Shown here piece after piece: positions 46,879-58,000 of a DNA stretch of 64,000 nucleotides. This DNA is from Darksidea phi (lineage: Eukaryota > Ascomycota > Dothideomycetes > Pleosporales > Lentitheciaceae): the NCBI GenBank assembly GCA_030770425.1, contig JASJFT010000006.1, positions 62,001 to 126,000 of the forward strand, written 5' to 3'. The notes beneath the pieces were generated by a model. The model was not told the origin of the DNA. It did not search any database and was given only the letters and a program-made list of their open reading frames with translations. Within the stretch, counting starts at the first letter, position 1, and every line of letters begins with the position of its first letter. The translations under genes were made by a program, and so were the position numbers.

Positions 46879-48984
46879 ATGGAACCGTCTCAAATCGCGA
46901 GAAACATCAATGGGCACGACGCATTCCTCTTTGAAGTCTTCTCGGTCAAAATCTCTGAAAACCAAGGTAAACACTGCTCATTCCTATGAGGCTGCCCTGT
47001 ATATTGATTTGCTCCCTCACGAGTAGCTCCAGCGAAGATCGCCTGTCGTTGGGGCATTTCGAAATCGCTAGCAGATGAAGATGAGCCGCAATATTTCCAT
47101 AGCCTCGATCTGCTGCTGAGCATCCTCCCTGCACCGATCAATGGTGCAGAAAAATATCTTCGCATCACCGACACCACAGGTACCGCCCTCGAGACCCTCG
47201 TTCGCCGCATTCCGGGGCTAGACAACAAGACAGAGGTAGCAGTAAAAGTGCTGCTAGTCCCACATGATGGATACGTGTGTATGAGCAGCATCCTGGATTT
47301 GAGAATGGGTCACTCAGAATTTGTCCACAAAGTGATACCGTTCGCAACGTGGGACAAACATCTTTCAGGCTTTCCAGTGCAAGACAAAAGTACTCTGCTT
47401 ACTTTACTGTGCTCCTCCCCTGGAGCACTTCTTATAAGGCCGTCGCAATCATCCCATTTCGAAACTTTGAAACTACTGCAGAAAGATCTGGCGATGCGAC
47501 TATCTTTCGATTGGATCCTTCCTAGCAAGCCACCCACTCGCACCGTGGCTGTCGTAGCCGGCCGTCCCATGCGCGAACCGAAGCGAGGCATATATTGGTC
47601 CCAACCATTCTTCGAGGCCGCCCAAGCCCTCGGTATATCGATAATCGTCCTTGATGAACCAGGACACTGGCTCGAAGGCGAAGAGTATGCCCATCTCCGT
47701 CAAGAGTTCATTGCCATCGACCTGTCCAACATAGAGAAGCTGCCGCAGAAACTGGCCACTGCGTTGAAGGGTAGACTCATTGATGGTATTGTTACCTTCA
47801 CGGATGATTACGTTGTCGCGACTTCCGAAGCAGCAGAGATTCTGGGTTTGCCCACTGAGCCGGCACAGACTATGTGGCAAGCCCACCACAAGAACGATAT
47901 GCGGAAATTGGTCAACAATAGCAACAGCATCCAGGCAGTGTTCATGGATAACGTCAAAGAACTCGACGATCCCGCCCTCGATGACAAGTTCAGTACCTTA
48001 AAGTACCCGATGATCATCAAGCCATGTCGCGGTGTGTACTCCAAAGGCGTCATGAAAGTAACCGATGACACAACGATGCGCCAAGCTGCACGTGTGCTAG
48101 AGAGAGACGGCCTGACTGAGGACGGCATCCTGCTCGAAACGTACGTCGACGGCCCCGAGCTAGACGCCAATTTCGTGCTCTGGGACGGAAAAGTCCGCTT
48201 CGTCGAAGTCTGTGACAACTTCCCATGTCTAGGCGACGCGAACGGTGCGACGCATTCTGCTAACTTCGCTGAAACGGTTACGATTTCGAACACTCGACTC
48301 CCTCACGTGGAGGTCGAGCTCATCCGTTCGTTTTTGCACAGAAACCTGCTGAAACTGGGCTTCCGCTCCGGTGTGTTCCATGTGGAGGCCCGCATGCAGA
48401 ACTCATCCATGCGATATCAAGACGTCCGAGGCGACGGGATCTTAGACCTCATCGACAGCAGCATTGACGGTGATGGAAAACACTACTCGGAATCCCAAAC
48501 GAATGTGTTCCTCATTGAAGTCAACGCCCGTCCACCTGGTGCAGGTGGTACATGGGCAACACTCTTTACCTACGGCGTGCATCTGGGCGCACTGCAACTT
48601 CTCCGTTCCATCAATGACAATGAGCGTTTCAAGGCTCTGTCGACGGCTTTCTCTTTTACGAGTACTAATAGTCCTGGTGACGGCGGTGGTGCCCAGTACT
48701 GGACTGCGCACTCGATGATTCCTGTCCATCGAGAGAAGATCCGAGTTCCAGAAGAGTTCTTCGAGAAGATTTATCGGGTATTGCCGGATATAGTGCCATA
48801 TGTTACCAGGGCGGAGCTGTACGCGGACCCGGGGTCGGTTGTGTCGCCGAGTGGGGGAGTGGGGTGGATTGGGTACCTTCTGTTATTTTCGAGGACGAGT
48901 AGGAGGCATGTTTTAGAGATGTATCATCGCGTTGCTATAGCTGCTAAGAACTTGTTGGATAACGAGAGTGGCTATGGCTCGTAA
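46879..48984 (+). CDS. ATP-grasp carboxylate-amine ligase
   Basis: Two exons, 46879-46966 and 47027-48984, give 681 residues. The first exon (MEPSQIARNINGHDAFLFEV) was found by following the frame upstream of an in-frame stop; the acceptor could also lie 3 bases earlier. The second half is an ATP-grasp fold: YPMIIKPCRGVYSKGVMKV (ATP-binding Lys and Gly loop), ILLETYVDGPELDANFV, and the metal-binding end LIEVNARPPGAGG. Related enzymes (carnosine synthase and amino acid ligases) activate a carboxylate as acyl phosphate and join it to an amine. Here it could link an amino acid or dicarboxylic acid to the pathway amine, or make the unit loaded by the NRPS-like enzyme. The N-terminal 230 residues are a divergent pre-ATP-grasp region. 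The partner substrates are unknown. Confidence 0.9.
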
Positions 48985-49913
48985 TCGATGTTTCCAGAGT
49001 TGGAACTATTTAGAACTCTCTTATGTCATGCGACATGGAGTCCTGATTTTAGTATTGGTCGGATGGAGTTTCAAGATCGCTAGAGCAGGGTAGATTAACT
49101 CAACCTTGATGCTGTAGCATTTACAAGTATTTCTACAACTACTAAAGACGGGGTACAAGGTCCGCAAAGGTTATTAACAGGGGTTTCGGTGCCTATTGTT
49201 GAGACTTACTCGGAGTTATTCTCAAATAGCTAATCTATAATCTTCGAAGATAACATTCACTAAGTGGTGGCTGCTGTCTTTTAGAGTAAATGAAAGTTGG
49301 TACAAATAAACTCTCGGTCTATACCAAATCAAACCACCCTTTATGATAAGTAGTCTCGGAGAAGGATTTGAAGCCAAGTGCCTCTGATAAGTAGCTGTAC
49401 TAAATGAAGAAAGAGCTAAACAATTGCCAATGAAAATAGAGTGACTAGCCTATTTTTGATCGTCGCTGACTTCACAGTAGAGGTACTATATCTACACCCG
49501 GTACACGATATTAGAGCTATAGATCTATATACAGTAAGAGCAGCGAGATGATATCTCGAACATTAATAGGCGGTTAGGAGACTCTAACAGCGGTAGCGAT
49601 GAGTTAGCACACTCACACTACCACCCATAGTATAAAAATCACCCGCGATGATACCAGCATCGCACTCACATACATCTCTTATACTCAGCCAGCTTCCTCA
49701 TTACTTCCACGAACTTACCACCGACGCCCACCACCCATACCATGCCGTCGCCTGGTGCCATCATCCGCCAGGTCCTTCGGAAGCCTCGCGGTGGCCTGAG
49801 CCACCACGGGACATCACATACATATATCACACTCGTGGCAAAATAGATGACTCGCCATTTGCCTCGAGACTGAAGCTGTATTCACGTACAAGGCTTGTAG
49901 TGCTACAAGTAAG
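48985..49913. other. Convergent spacer with repeat copy B
   Basis: This 930 bp lies between the 3' ends of the ATP-grasp and oxygenase genes. It holds the second copy of a dispersed repeat (49473-49700). Downstream of the repeat a 34-codon frame begins at 49741 with a TATA-like box at the usual distance, but it is too short to call. Confidence 0.55.
49473..49700 (+). repeat. Dispersed direct repeat, copy B
   Basis: The less AT-rich copy (228 bp) of the element at 30648-30924, in the same orientation 18.8 kb away. It includes AACAGCGGTAGCG and CCCATAGTATAAAAAT, and both copies end at CAGCCAGCTTCCTCA, after which the sequences no longer match. Confidence 0.75.
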
Positions 49914-51054
49914 CTAGGCGGCGACTGCGGGTTTCCCAACTGGACTTCTCGAGTGGTCGTTTTCCTCCATCATCCCCACAACAACCTGCATCCCATTCTC
50001 CATAGTGTCAGGCGAGCGAAAAGCATTGAACTTGAAGTCATGCCACTCCTTCGCCGACCACACCTTTCCAGTCCTGTCAGTCCAAACCAAATCATCATTT
50101 AGACGTAAGAAGTAAGCGATGCTGTACCGGTCCTCGTGCTGGCTTCCGTGAAGAGGTATCACGCGGTGAACAACCGAAGGAATCTGCCTCTCAGATGTAA
50201 AGTGCAAACCATCGCCTACGTTGATTATCGCATGGTTGGGACGAGGCTTCACAAAGGCCCACGTCTTGGTGTCCAGAGAGAGAACTTGAAGACCCCACTG
50301 CCGCGTAAGCAGAAAGGTCAGCGAGCCAATATCCGTATGTTTATTGTGTCCCACGGTGTCCGCCGTGGGGTCGTCATGTTTGGGGTACTTGAGCAGGCCC
50401 ATGTTGGTAAGCGTCGGTCGTGCGTCTGCATGGAACGCCTCGAAGCGAGAGGAGCCCTCGAGCCCCATCTCGTCGGAGAGCCTTTCGAGCATGATTCTAG
50501 TAACTTCATGGGCCTCACGCATGAATCCGAAGAAGAAATCCGAGCGATCGCGGATTGGGGTGGAGAGTTCGATCTCATTTCGGAGGAATTCTCGTCGTGA
50601 GATCTAGAGAAATCGAGGTTAGATCTTCTGTTCGTAAACCGACTGCAAGGCCATAGGATGTACCTTGAGAGACTCGTATCCATCCCGTGTTGCCGGATTA
50701 GGCCCCACCTCGGTCCCGATGGGCTCGTATCTGTGACGGTCAATCACTGGTCACGTACACACTGGAATGGGTCTGATCGACTTACCCCGTGTTGTCGCTT
50801 CCACGGGCGTCCTGCATTTTTACTTCCAGTGGTTGATCAAAGTACTGCTTCATGAGAGGGAGCATCTCTTCCCAATAACGACATAGCGTTGCGTCGGTCG
50901 TCAGATCGAGATAGAAGAATCCATAGTTACGACAGGCATCGAGCAGCTTCTTGCTCTCCGCACTATCTCCGGCTCGGAGCTGATCCAGATGAAGCGTTGG
51001 TAGAGAGCTTGAAACCACGGGCTCGCTGTTGTTGGCGATACCGTTGGTAGCCAT
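49914..51054 (-). CDS. 2-oxoglutarate/Fe(II)-dependent oxygenase
   Basis: Three exons, 51054-50786, 50730-50664 and 50603-49914, give 341 residues. The N-terminal DIOX_N-type region (LDACRNYGFFYLDL) is followed by the double-stranded beta-helix with iron ligands HTD in GHNKHTDIGSLTF and the distal His in SVVHRVIPL; Arg in DRYSIAYF binds 2-oxoglutarate. Such enzymes use O2 and 2-oxoglutarate to hydroxylate or desaturate. By analogy with Fum3 and Fum9 it may hydroxylate the alkyl chain, though it belongs to the isopenicillin-N-synthase-like branch by sequence, so other oxidations are possible. It shares a promoter with the NRPS-like gene. All three exon junctions fit in phase. Confidence 0.93.
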
Positions 51055-51883
51055 GGTCGTGGACTGGATGCTGTGGTTAGGATGTGTTGACGAGCTCTGG
51101 AAGAAAATTTAGCACGATCGCGTCGTTCGCTGCGACTTCAAGAATGAAACCTTGAGCCGGTAGATCCCAATAGAGATTGGTATGCTTCAACTATCCGACA
51201 GTCATTACTCTTTTCGCGAGTACCGTAATGACGACCATCGCAAAACCCCTCGCTTTACCCCGTGACGCTCTATCGCACCAGATTTGAATCGCACGACCAG
51301 TCGTACCATGGGGTCAGACATGTAAAGTCAGCCCGCAGCCCTAGCAGCGCGAGTTTGGTGGTATTTTGGGAAACCACAGACCCGTCATACTTCGGATCCT
51401 GTTTCTATCAATTCGATATGTAGATTAGTTCCTGTTGAGTCGGAACCGGTGAGTTTGAGATCCACAGTGCTGGCTATTCCCAGGTGGCTTGAAACCGGCT
51501 GACATGGTATGAATGCATGCATGTCAGCCAATAATCCCGGTGTTCTAATGGCTGACAATGCATTTCAACTGGCTGACATCAGTGTTGTACTGCATACTAC
51601 AGTCTCTGATGAACACCCACAACCGATGCAGGGAAAAAAATCGCACATATTCATGAAAAATGGTGTCGCATCATATACAGTGGTTTCAAAGTGCAGGAAT
51701 CGGGATATGGTCATCACGCACTTTGCGATAGCACCAGCTCTGAGCTTCTATTGCAACAAGTCTAAACTTTGCTATTCGTCCCACTCAAGTTCCAACTTCT
51801 TCTGTTCAGAAAGTGGCGTCTTCCACATCGCGTGATTTCTATCCTCCAAGTCACACTTCTCGCGTTCATTTCGTCCGTCTCCA
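51055..51883. promoter_or_regulatory. Divergent oxygenase / NRPS-like promoter with five motif copies
   Basis: GTCAGCC occurs at 51327 and 51523, and its complement GGCTGAC at 51497, 51550 and 51571. The 51497 and 51523 copies form an extended inverted repeat (GGCTGACA ... TGTCAGCC, 17 bp between arms). Five exact 7-mers in 830 bp is the densest set in the window. Confidence 0.7.
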
Positions 51884-54800
51884 ATGCAAACAATGAACAA
51901 AAATCATATTCCCAACCTACCCCTCACCAAAACCGTCATCGACCTATTCAATGTCCAAGCCGCCAAAACACCCAACAAAATCGCAGCCGAATGGCAAGGC
52001 AAAACTATCACATACTCCGCACTACAAAATGCCTCACTCCACGTCAGCAAAGCCCTCCTAACAGCCGGTGTCCAGCCCCGTGCCACAGTACCACTCCTAA
52101 CGCACATGTCTCTCGAGATGCTGCCCGCCATTATCGGTATCCTAAGAGTGGGTGCGAGTTATGCGCCCATGGATGTAGCGGCATGGAGTGGCTCAAGGAT
52201 TGAAGCTGCGCTCTCCACTCTTGGTTCACCTGTGACCGTTGTGACGACGCCGTGTCCGGGGCTCCAGCTACCTGTCTTTACGGTGAACTTTCAGGAGGAG
52301 TGGCTGTTTTCTTTGCTCGAGACTGTAGATGAGTTGAGTTTTCGGCTAGATGCGCTGAGGGAGGGATTCCAAGATGACTATCTCGCCTGGATCCTTTTCA
52401 CGTCCGGCACGACGGGCAAGCCGAAAGGCGTTATGGTGTATCACACCGGTGCCTACGCATACTCTATGTTCGACCTTTTGCAACACAGTGAGGACATCCA
52501 ACCCAACGCAAACGAGGGAATCCGCTTCCTACTAGCCTTTTCCGTAGGCTTCGACGGCTGCGCCTCCGTCATCTGGACGACTCTGACAAAAGGCCACACC
52601 CTCGTAATGGCGTCGCCTTCAGACTTTCCCGAAGTTGCTACCACCTGCGACGTACTGATGCTGACACCGTCCATGCTGTCAATCCTGGATCCTGCGCGAC
52701 CATACGACCACGTGAGTTATATATTCATGGGCGCCGAGGACCCTAGTATGGACGTCGTACGCGAGTGGATCCGTCCCAACAGGAAAATCTACACCACGTA
52801 TGGTCCAACGGAAACGACTTGCTTCCTCACTGTCGGCGAGCTCAAGCCTGACGAGGAGATTACGCTTGGGCAGCTTATGCCTGGCTTTCAAATGGTGCTT
52901 GTCGACGAGCATTTGCAAGAGTGCGAGCGGCATGGCGAGATTCTGATCGCTGGACCGGGTGTGGCGGCGGGATATTTCGACAACCCCGAACTGACGGCCA
53001 AGAAATTTATTCACTGGAATGGCGAGCGGTTCTACCGGACAGGCGATTTTGCGCGCAGAACGGAAAATGGGCAGCTTGTTTGGGGCGGCCGGGCAGACTC
53101 CCTCGTCAAGAACAGAGGCTTTTTAATTAATCTCGAAAGCGAGGTCGAGCCTGCACTGCTTAGCTTTTCTCCTGTCCGCTTAGCGGTGGCTTTGAAGTGG
53201 CGAGACAGGCTCGTTGCTTACGTCCAGCCGGCCACTGTTGATATCGAGAAACTTCGTGGATTCATCAAGCAGCACTTTGATCCCTTCGTTATTCCGGACG
53301 AGATTCTAGCAATGGACACCTTCCCTCTGAATTCCAATGGCAAAGTAGATCGGCATGCGCTCACGGCGCAGCTTGAGAAAAGAGTGACCGAGGACGGGGA
53401 GGGCATGTTGGACGACGGTCACCTTGTAGCTTACGATGCGTTACGCTGGGCCTTCTCCAAGTGCCTACATGTTGCGATCCGGGAGCTAAATAAGGATTCG
53501 TCTTTCATGGGGTTAGGAGGAAACTCTTTCGCAGCCCTCCGACTATCCAACTTTTTGAGAAAGCGTGGGTACGTCGCCACAGGTATCCAGATCCTCAGGC
53601 TCGACACCATACGCCTATTGGAAGAGAACCTCAAAAGCCTGTCCAGTTCCGACCAAAGTCCAGGGCAGCATGACATCGATCCGGGCTACGTTTCCGAAGA
53701 AGCACAACCCATAACCGGTTCGCAGAAGATATTCCTCACCCGCTCGCTAGAAAGTCCAGCACAGTGCTGTCTTATCGGCACAACCAACTACATTGGCGAT
53801 CCGCTTACCGTCCCGACTGCCAACGAGCTCCACACTGCTTTCGTCAAAGCGCTTTCAGCACACAGCATCTTCCAGACACGCTTCGATCTGACAAACTTCA
53901 CTCTTTCTGACCTCGGCCGGCTGAATCTAGACTGGCACGAGGTGAGCGTCGAAGAAGCAGAGTTTGAGAACTCCTGCCTGGCAGCTGAGGAGAAGGCCTG
54001 GCTGGATCTGAACGAGGTTACGCGCGCCAATAACGAGGTCCCCTATTACCATGTAACCTGCATTTCCGTCCCAAACCGCAAAGCATTGGCCTTCATTACA
54101 CGCATCCACCACGTCCTAGTCGACGTCTTCGCGCAAGCCATGATATCGCAAGACGTAGACCGAGCACTAGTCGGGGAAGAAGTTCCCGCAGGACCCAAAA
54201 TCCAAGATTTCGCAAGATTCATGTACAACTACAAGCGAGATAACCTAGAAAGAGCCATCAGCACGTTCGAGAAAATGGTAAAGCCGCTGCCAGTCACATC
54301 GGTGCTGCAGCCTCCCAGTCCGCAGACACGACCTCTAGAACAAGCCTTCGATCTTATCCGTCTCAACTCTCCCACATCCCTTCACAAGTCAGTACTCGAT
54401 GCCTCAGCGCGTGCTTACTGTGTCACCACCGGCACAATGGTCTATGCTGCTTGGGCGCTCTTTCTAAGCAGAATCACTTCATGGGACCGTGTGGGGTTCC
54501 GAGTAAGCTTGTCAGGACGAACCGTACCGTGGCCATCGGCGCAGTCCATCGTAGGTTGTCTTGTAGACAGTGCTCCCTTCAGCACCAGTGTTCCAACGCG
54601 GCTCACTGTCCATGAGTGGCTTGCCGAAGTGCACAAGACGAATCTCGATGTTCTGGAGTTCGACGGCCTTGCCTTCTCATTGCCCGAGTCCTTGAGGCTA
54701 GACCCGCGCACCAATACCACGAACGTGTTGTGCTTCCTTGACATGCCGCAGCCCACAACCTCTAATTGGACGTACAAGGAGAAACAGAGGCACAATTACC

Positions 54801-54973
54801 TTATGGATTGGTATGTTTTCCAGGAGGGCGAATATGTGGCGACAATTTTCGAGATTCAGTCTCGACATGTGGACTTAAACTGGGCGAAGGAAGTGGCGTC
54901 AGTGCCAGGGAAGATGCTTGAGGCGCTTGTTGATGCTACAAAGGAGACCTTGGTAGGGGATTTGTTAAGATAG
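51884..54973 (+). CDS. NRPS-like enzyme, adenylation-thiolation-condensation
   Basis: A single exon of 1,029 residues. A domain: FTSGTTGKPKG (A3, about 165), FSVGFDGC (A4), YGPTET (A5), YRTGD (A7), KNRGFLINLESEVE (A8) and NSNGKVDR (A10, about 485). T domain: Ser in GLGGNSFAAL (about 545). C domain from about 600, with the active-site pair in RIHHVLVDVF (about 745). The order A-T-C means an acid is activated, tethered and then passed to an external nucleophile. In fumonisin synthesis Fum14 (T-C) esterifies a hydroxyl with a tethered acid; here the A domain is fused. The Asp in A4 that usually holds an alpha-amino group is kept, which favours an amino acid over an aryl acid, though this is weak evidence. 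There is no release domain. It may form an amide or ester on the aminopolyol. Confidence 0.92.
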   Translation: MQTMNKNHIPNLPLTKTVIDLFNVQAAKTPNKIAAEWQGKTITYSALQNASLHVSKALLTAGVQPRATVPLLTHMSLEMLPAIIGILRVGASYAPMDVAAWSGSRIEAALSTLGSPVTVVTTPCPGLQLPVFTVNFQEEWLFSLLETVDELSFRLDALREGFQDDYLAWILFTSGTTGKPKGVMVYHTGAYAYSMFDLLQHSEDIQPNANEGIRFLLAFSVGFDGCASVIWTTLTKGHTLVMASPSDFPEVATTCDVLMLTPSMLSILDPARPYDHVSYIFMGAEDPSMDVVREWIRPNRKIYTTYGPTETTCFLTVGELKPDEEITLGQLMPGFQMVLVDEHLQECERHGEILIAGPGVAAGYFDNPELTAKKFIHWNGERFYRTGDFARRTENGQLVWGGRADSLVKNRGFLINLESEVEPALLSFSPVRLAVALKWRDRLVAYVQPATVDIEKLRGFIKQHFDPFVIPDEILAMDTFPLNSNGKVDRHALTAQLEKRVTEDGEGMLDDGHLVAYDALRWAFSKCLHVAIRELNKDSSFMGLGGNSFAALRLSNFLRKRGYVATGIQILRLDTIRLLEENLKSLSSSDQSPGQHDIDPGYVSEEAQPITGSQKIFLTRSLESPAQCCLIGTTNYIGDPLTVPTANELHTAFVKALSAHSIFQTRFDLTNFTLSDLGRLNLDWHEVSVEEAEFENSCLAAEEKAWLDLNEVTRANNEVPYYHVTCISVPNRKALAFITRIHHVLVDVFAQAMISQDVDRALVGEEVPAGPKIQDFARFMYNYKRDNLERAISTFEKMVKPLPVTSVLQPPSPQTRPLEQAFDLIRLNSPTSLHKSVLDASARAYCVTTGTMVYAAWALFLSRITSWDRVGFRVSLSGRTVPWPSAQSIVGCLVDSAPFSTSVPTRLTVHEWLAEVHKTNLDVLEFDGLAFSLPESLRLDPRTNTTNVLCFLDMPQPTTSNWTYKEKQRHNYLMDWYVFQEGEYVATIFEIQSRHVDLNWAKEVASVPGKMLEALVDATKETLVGDLLR

Positions 54974-55079
54974 GACGTCCTGTAAAAATACAACACGAGT
55001 CAACTTGCCATATGACTTTGCATAAACCTGATAGCTCGTCCAACATATCCAATGCTAGACCAAGCTCAGGCTACAATAC

Positions 55080-58000
55080 CTAATCCTTAGCCCCAGCCCT
55101 CGCCAGATTCCCAAACCTAGTCCCCATCTCTCCAGCTAACTCGATGGGATTTCCAACCTCCACAATCTGTCCCGAGTCCATGACAACAACTCTATCGAAG
55201 TCCATAATCATGTCCAACCGATGGCTAACCGACACAACGGTGTAGTCCTTGAACTCAGTCCTGATGATGTCCTGGATAATACGTTCTGTTGTCTGATCCA
55301 CACTAGAGCTGACTTCATCCAAAAGCAAGATACCGCTGTCTGAGGCGCCGGAGCCGCCCATGGTAAGCTCTAGATTCCGCGTCCGAACACGCCGTCGAAG
55401 CAACGCCCGTCCAACCGACATGAGTTGCCGCTGCCCGGCGCTCAGAGTCCCTGGGCTCATGCCTGCGTCTAAACCGCCGCGGTCCTGAACAAAATTCCAC
55501 AAGCCGACGGCCGCAAGTATCGCTTCGCATTCTGTAGAGTTTGAGACGGAGGACGGATCTAGGTTTGTCTGGAAGGTGGAACCTTCAGGTAAGAAGACAG
55601 CTTCCTGTGGGACTGCGATTATGCGCTCGCGTAGCGCGGCCCGGTTAATACGGCGGAGCGGGATGTCATCGATGACTGCCTTGTCGGCCGTCTCGGAGAG
55701 GGGATCGAGGAGCTTAAGGAGGAGGGCGATTATGCTAGATTTGCCGCTGCCAGTGCGACCGCAGATAGCAACCTTTTCGCCGGAGTTGATTGTCAAATGG
55801 ATATCATGGAGAGCCAAGTTAGGTGTGCCGCTTGTTTGATCTTCCGTACTACTCATCATTAGCACTTTTTAGCTTACATGGTTTTTGTGAGATATATTGC
55901 TCTTACTCATAACTTGCAGAGATACCCTTTAATTCTACTACTCCTTTTTGAGGCCACTGTTCTGGAGGAATAATGTCCTCTCCATCTCTGTCCTCCGGCT
56001 TAACAGTTTCGTTGAATGTCTTGAGTCTGGCAATCGCTCCGATAGAAGTTTCGAGCTTAGTGTAGTATAGAACAATGCCTGCGAGGTTCTCGCCGAGAGT
56101 AATGAGGCTGTAAAGAGCAGCACCGGTGAAACCAGATTTGGAGTGAAGCTGAACGGAAAGAGTCACTAAGACTACTGCCATTACCATAACTATCAGGCCA
56201 AGGATGAGGTTCAACCACTCTTGAATCATTAGGAGGAGATACGCTGGCCGTTGGCTAGTATCGATTAGGCGAGCGTTCTTCTCAATATCATTGGAGAGAA
56301 AACCTGCATATCCCTATTGTCAGCGACAACACCAGGTCTCGACAAGGAATGCTGCAAAGCGCCGTATTTTCGTGCGTTCAGTGTCCGTGTGGATCTCATA
56401 TATTACTCACCGAATGCTCTTAAAGTTGTGATGCCCTTCAGGGTATCAAGGAAATGCGTGCTGGATGAATGCAAATTAGCATAGTGCATAATAGTGGTCC
56501 AATATGTGACTCTCGGATGGAAGACTTACTATAGGGGACTTTTAGTCTCGAGGTCTAGCAACCTTAGCTGCCTGGAAGTTCGTAGGTAGAACCTTCCCAC
56601 GATATATAGTACGGCACCAAGGAGTGGGTAAGCTATGGCTAAGTATGCAGACGAAGTAAGCATAACACCCACTTGCCCGAGTGCTTGAAAGACCTGTGAC
56701 TTCTGCGTCAGACTACTAGGTAAAACTCCTCATCATTCTTAAGTTTGAAAGACTTACACAAAACAGCGTATTCAATAATGCGTCTGGTAGTTCGGTGTCT
56801 ATGAGGTTCAAATCTTGCGAAAATAGATTCGTAACAACACCGGTATCGGTCTTAATGAAGAAGCGTAATGGTGCTTGCATGAGTGTTCTCAGGGCGTCCC
56901 GGTGGATATTCGCACCTGCTCTTTTGATAGCGACGACCCAGAGCATTATGGCGAGAAGAAGCAATGATATCAGGGCGCATATTTGAAGCAAAGCATACAA
57001 TCCGGCGTAGTAAGCCCAAGAGCGTGTCGGATGTTCCGAAAAGACGTCGTCCGTCCAATACGTAAGCCCTACAGATGGTATTAGCCATATTTATCTGGAT
57101 TATATCATGAAACCATCGTTTTTGGTTGAAGGACAAAGCTAACTCACAAATGGTTGGAAAGTTGGTGAAGAAACCCCAAAGAGTAGCAAAGAACAGACTT
57201 AAAGCTGCCGGGAGCCATCCCATGCTTTTGGTGTAGTGTTTGTATACCGTCATATCACCAGTTTGTCGCAATGAATCCGTGTTCGGGGCGAGAGGTTCTG
57301 TGTCGATGGTCGACATGTGGAGAGGCTGTGGCTTCAACCCCTCCAAGCTCTGCTTTGACGTCGTTTCCTTAGACGAAACATCGCAGTCAGAAGGGCTTCT
57401 TAACCCCAGACACTGAACATAACCTTGACTGGTCATCAGTTCTCCAAAACTACCTTGCTCTGCAATGGTGCCATCTCCGAGTACGATAATATGATCGGCT
57501 GCAGGTAAGTGCTTGACGCTATGAGTGCACAGCACGGCCGTAGAGAGTCGACGTCTAAGAAGTCCACCTGGTGCAAAGACTTGTTGAAACACCTGCTCCT
57601 CAGTATCTGCATCCAACCCACTGAAGACATCATCTAGCACCAGCAGGTCAGACTGCAGATACAGAGCTCGCGCGAGAGAAACACGTTGTTTCTGACCCCC
57701 GGACAGTGTGACTCCATCAGATCCGACATTTGTTCGATCTCCTTGTGGAAGCGTGGCAATGTCGAAGCTCAGAGCCGTAGCATGAATGACTTCGGCATAT
57801 CTCTCATGGTTGAAAGGAGAGAATCCGACGATATTATCCCTGATGGACCCGTTCGAGAGAAACGCCGTTTGTTCGCAAAATCCAACGTGGGCGAGCCTGG
57901 TGCTTGAAACTACGCTACCTCGGCTGAAAGGGATCTCTCCAAGTAGTGCCTTGCAGAACGTAGATTTTCCGGAGCCAACAGATCCGACAACGATAGTGAG

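Noticed and set aside
49340..49420. Possible tRNA (T-loop-like TTCAAATCC on the minus strand)
   Set aside because: I could not pair an acceptor stem or find a proper A box; no tRNA was supported anywhere in the window.
49741..49845. 34-codon frame starting MPSPGAIIRQVLRK after repeat copy B
   Set aside because: It is positioned well after a TATA box, but is too short and without a second line of evidence.
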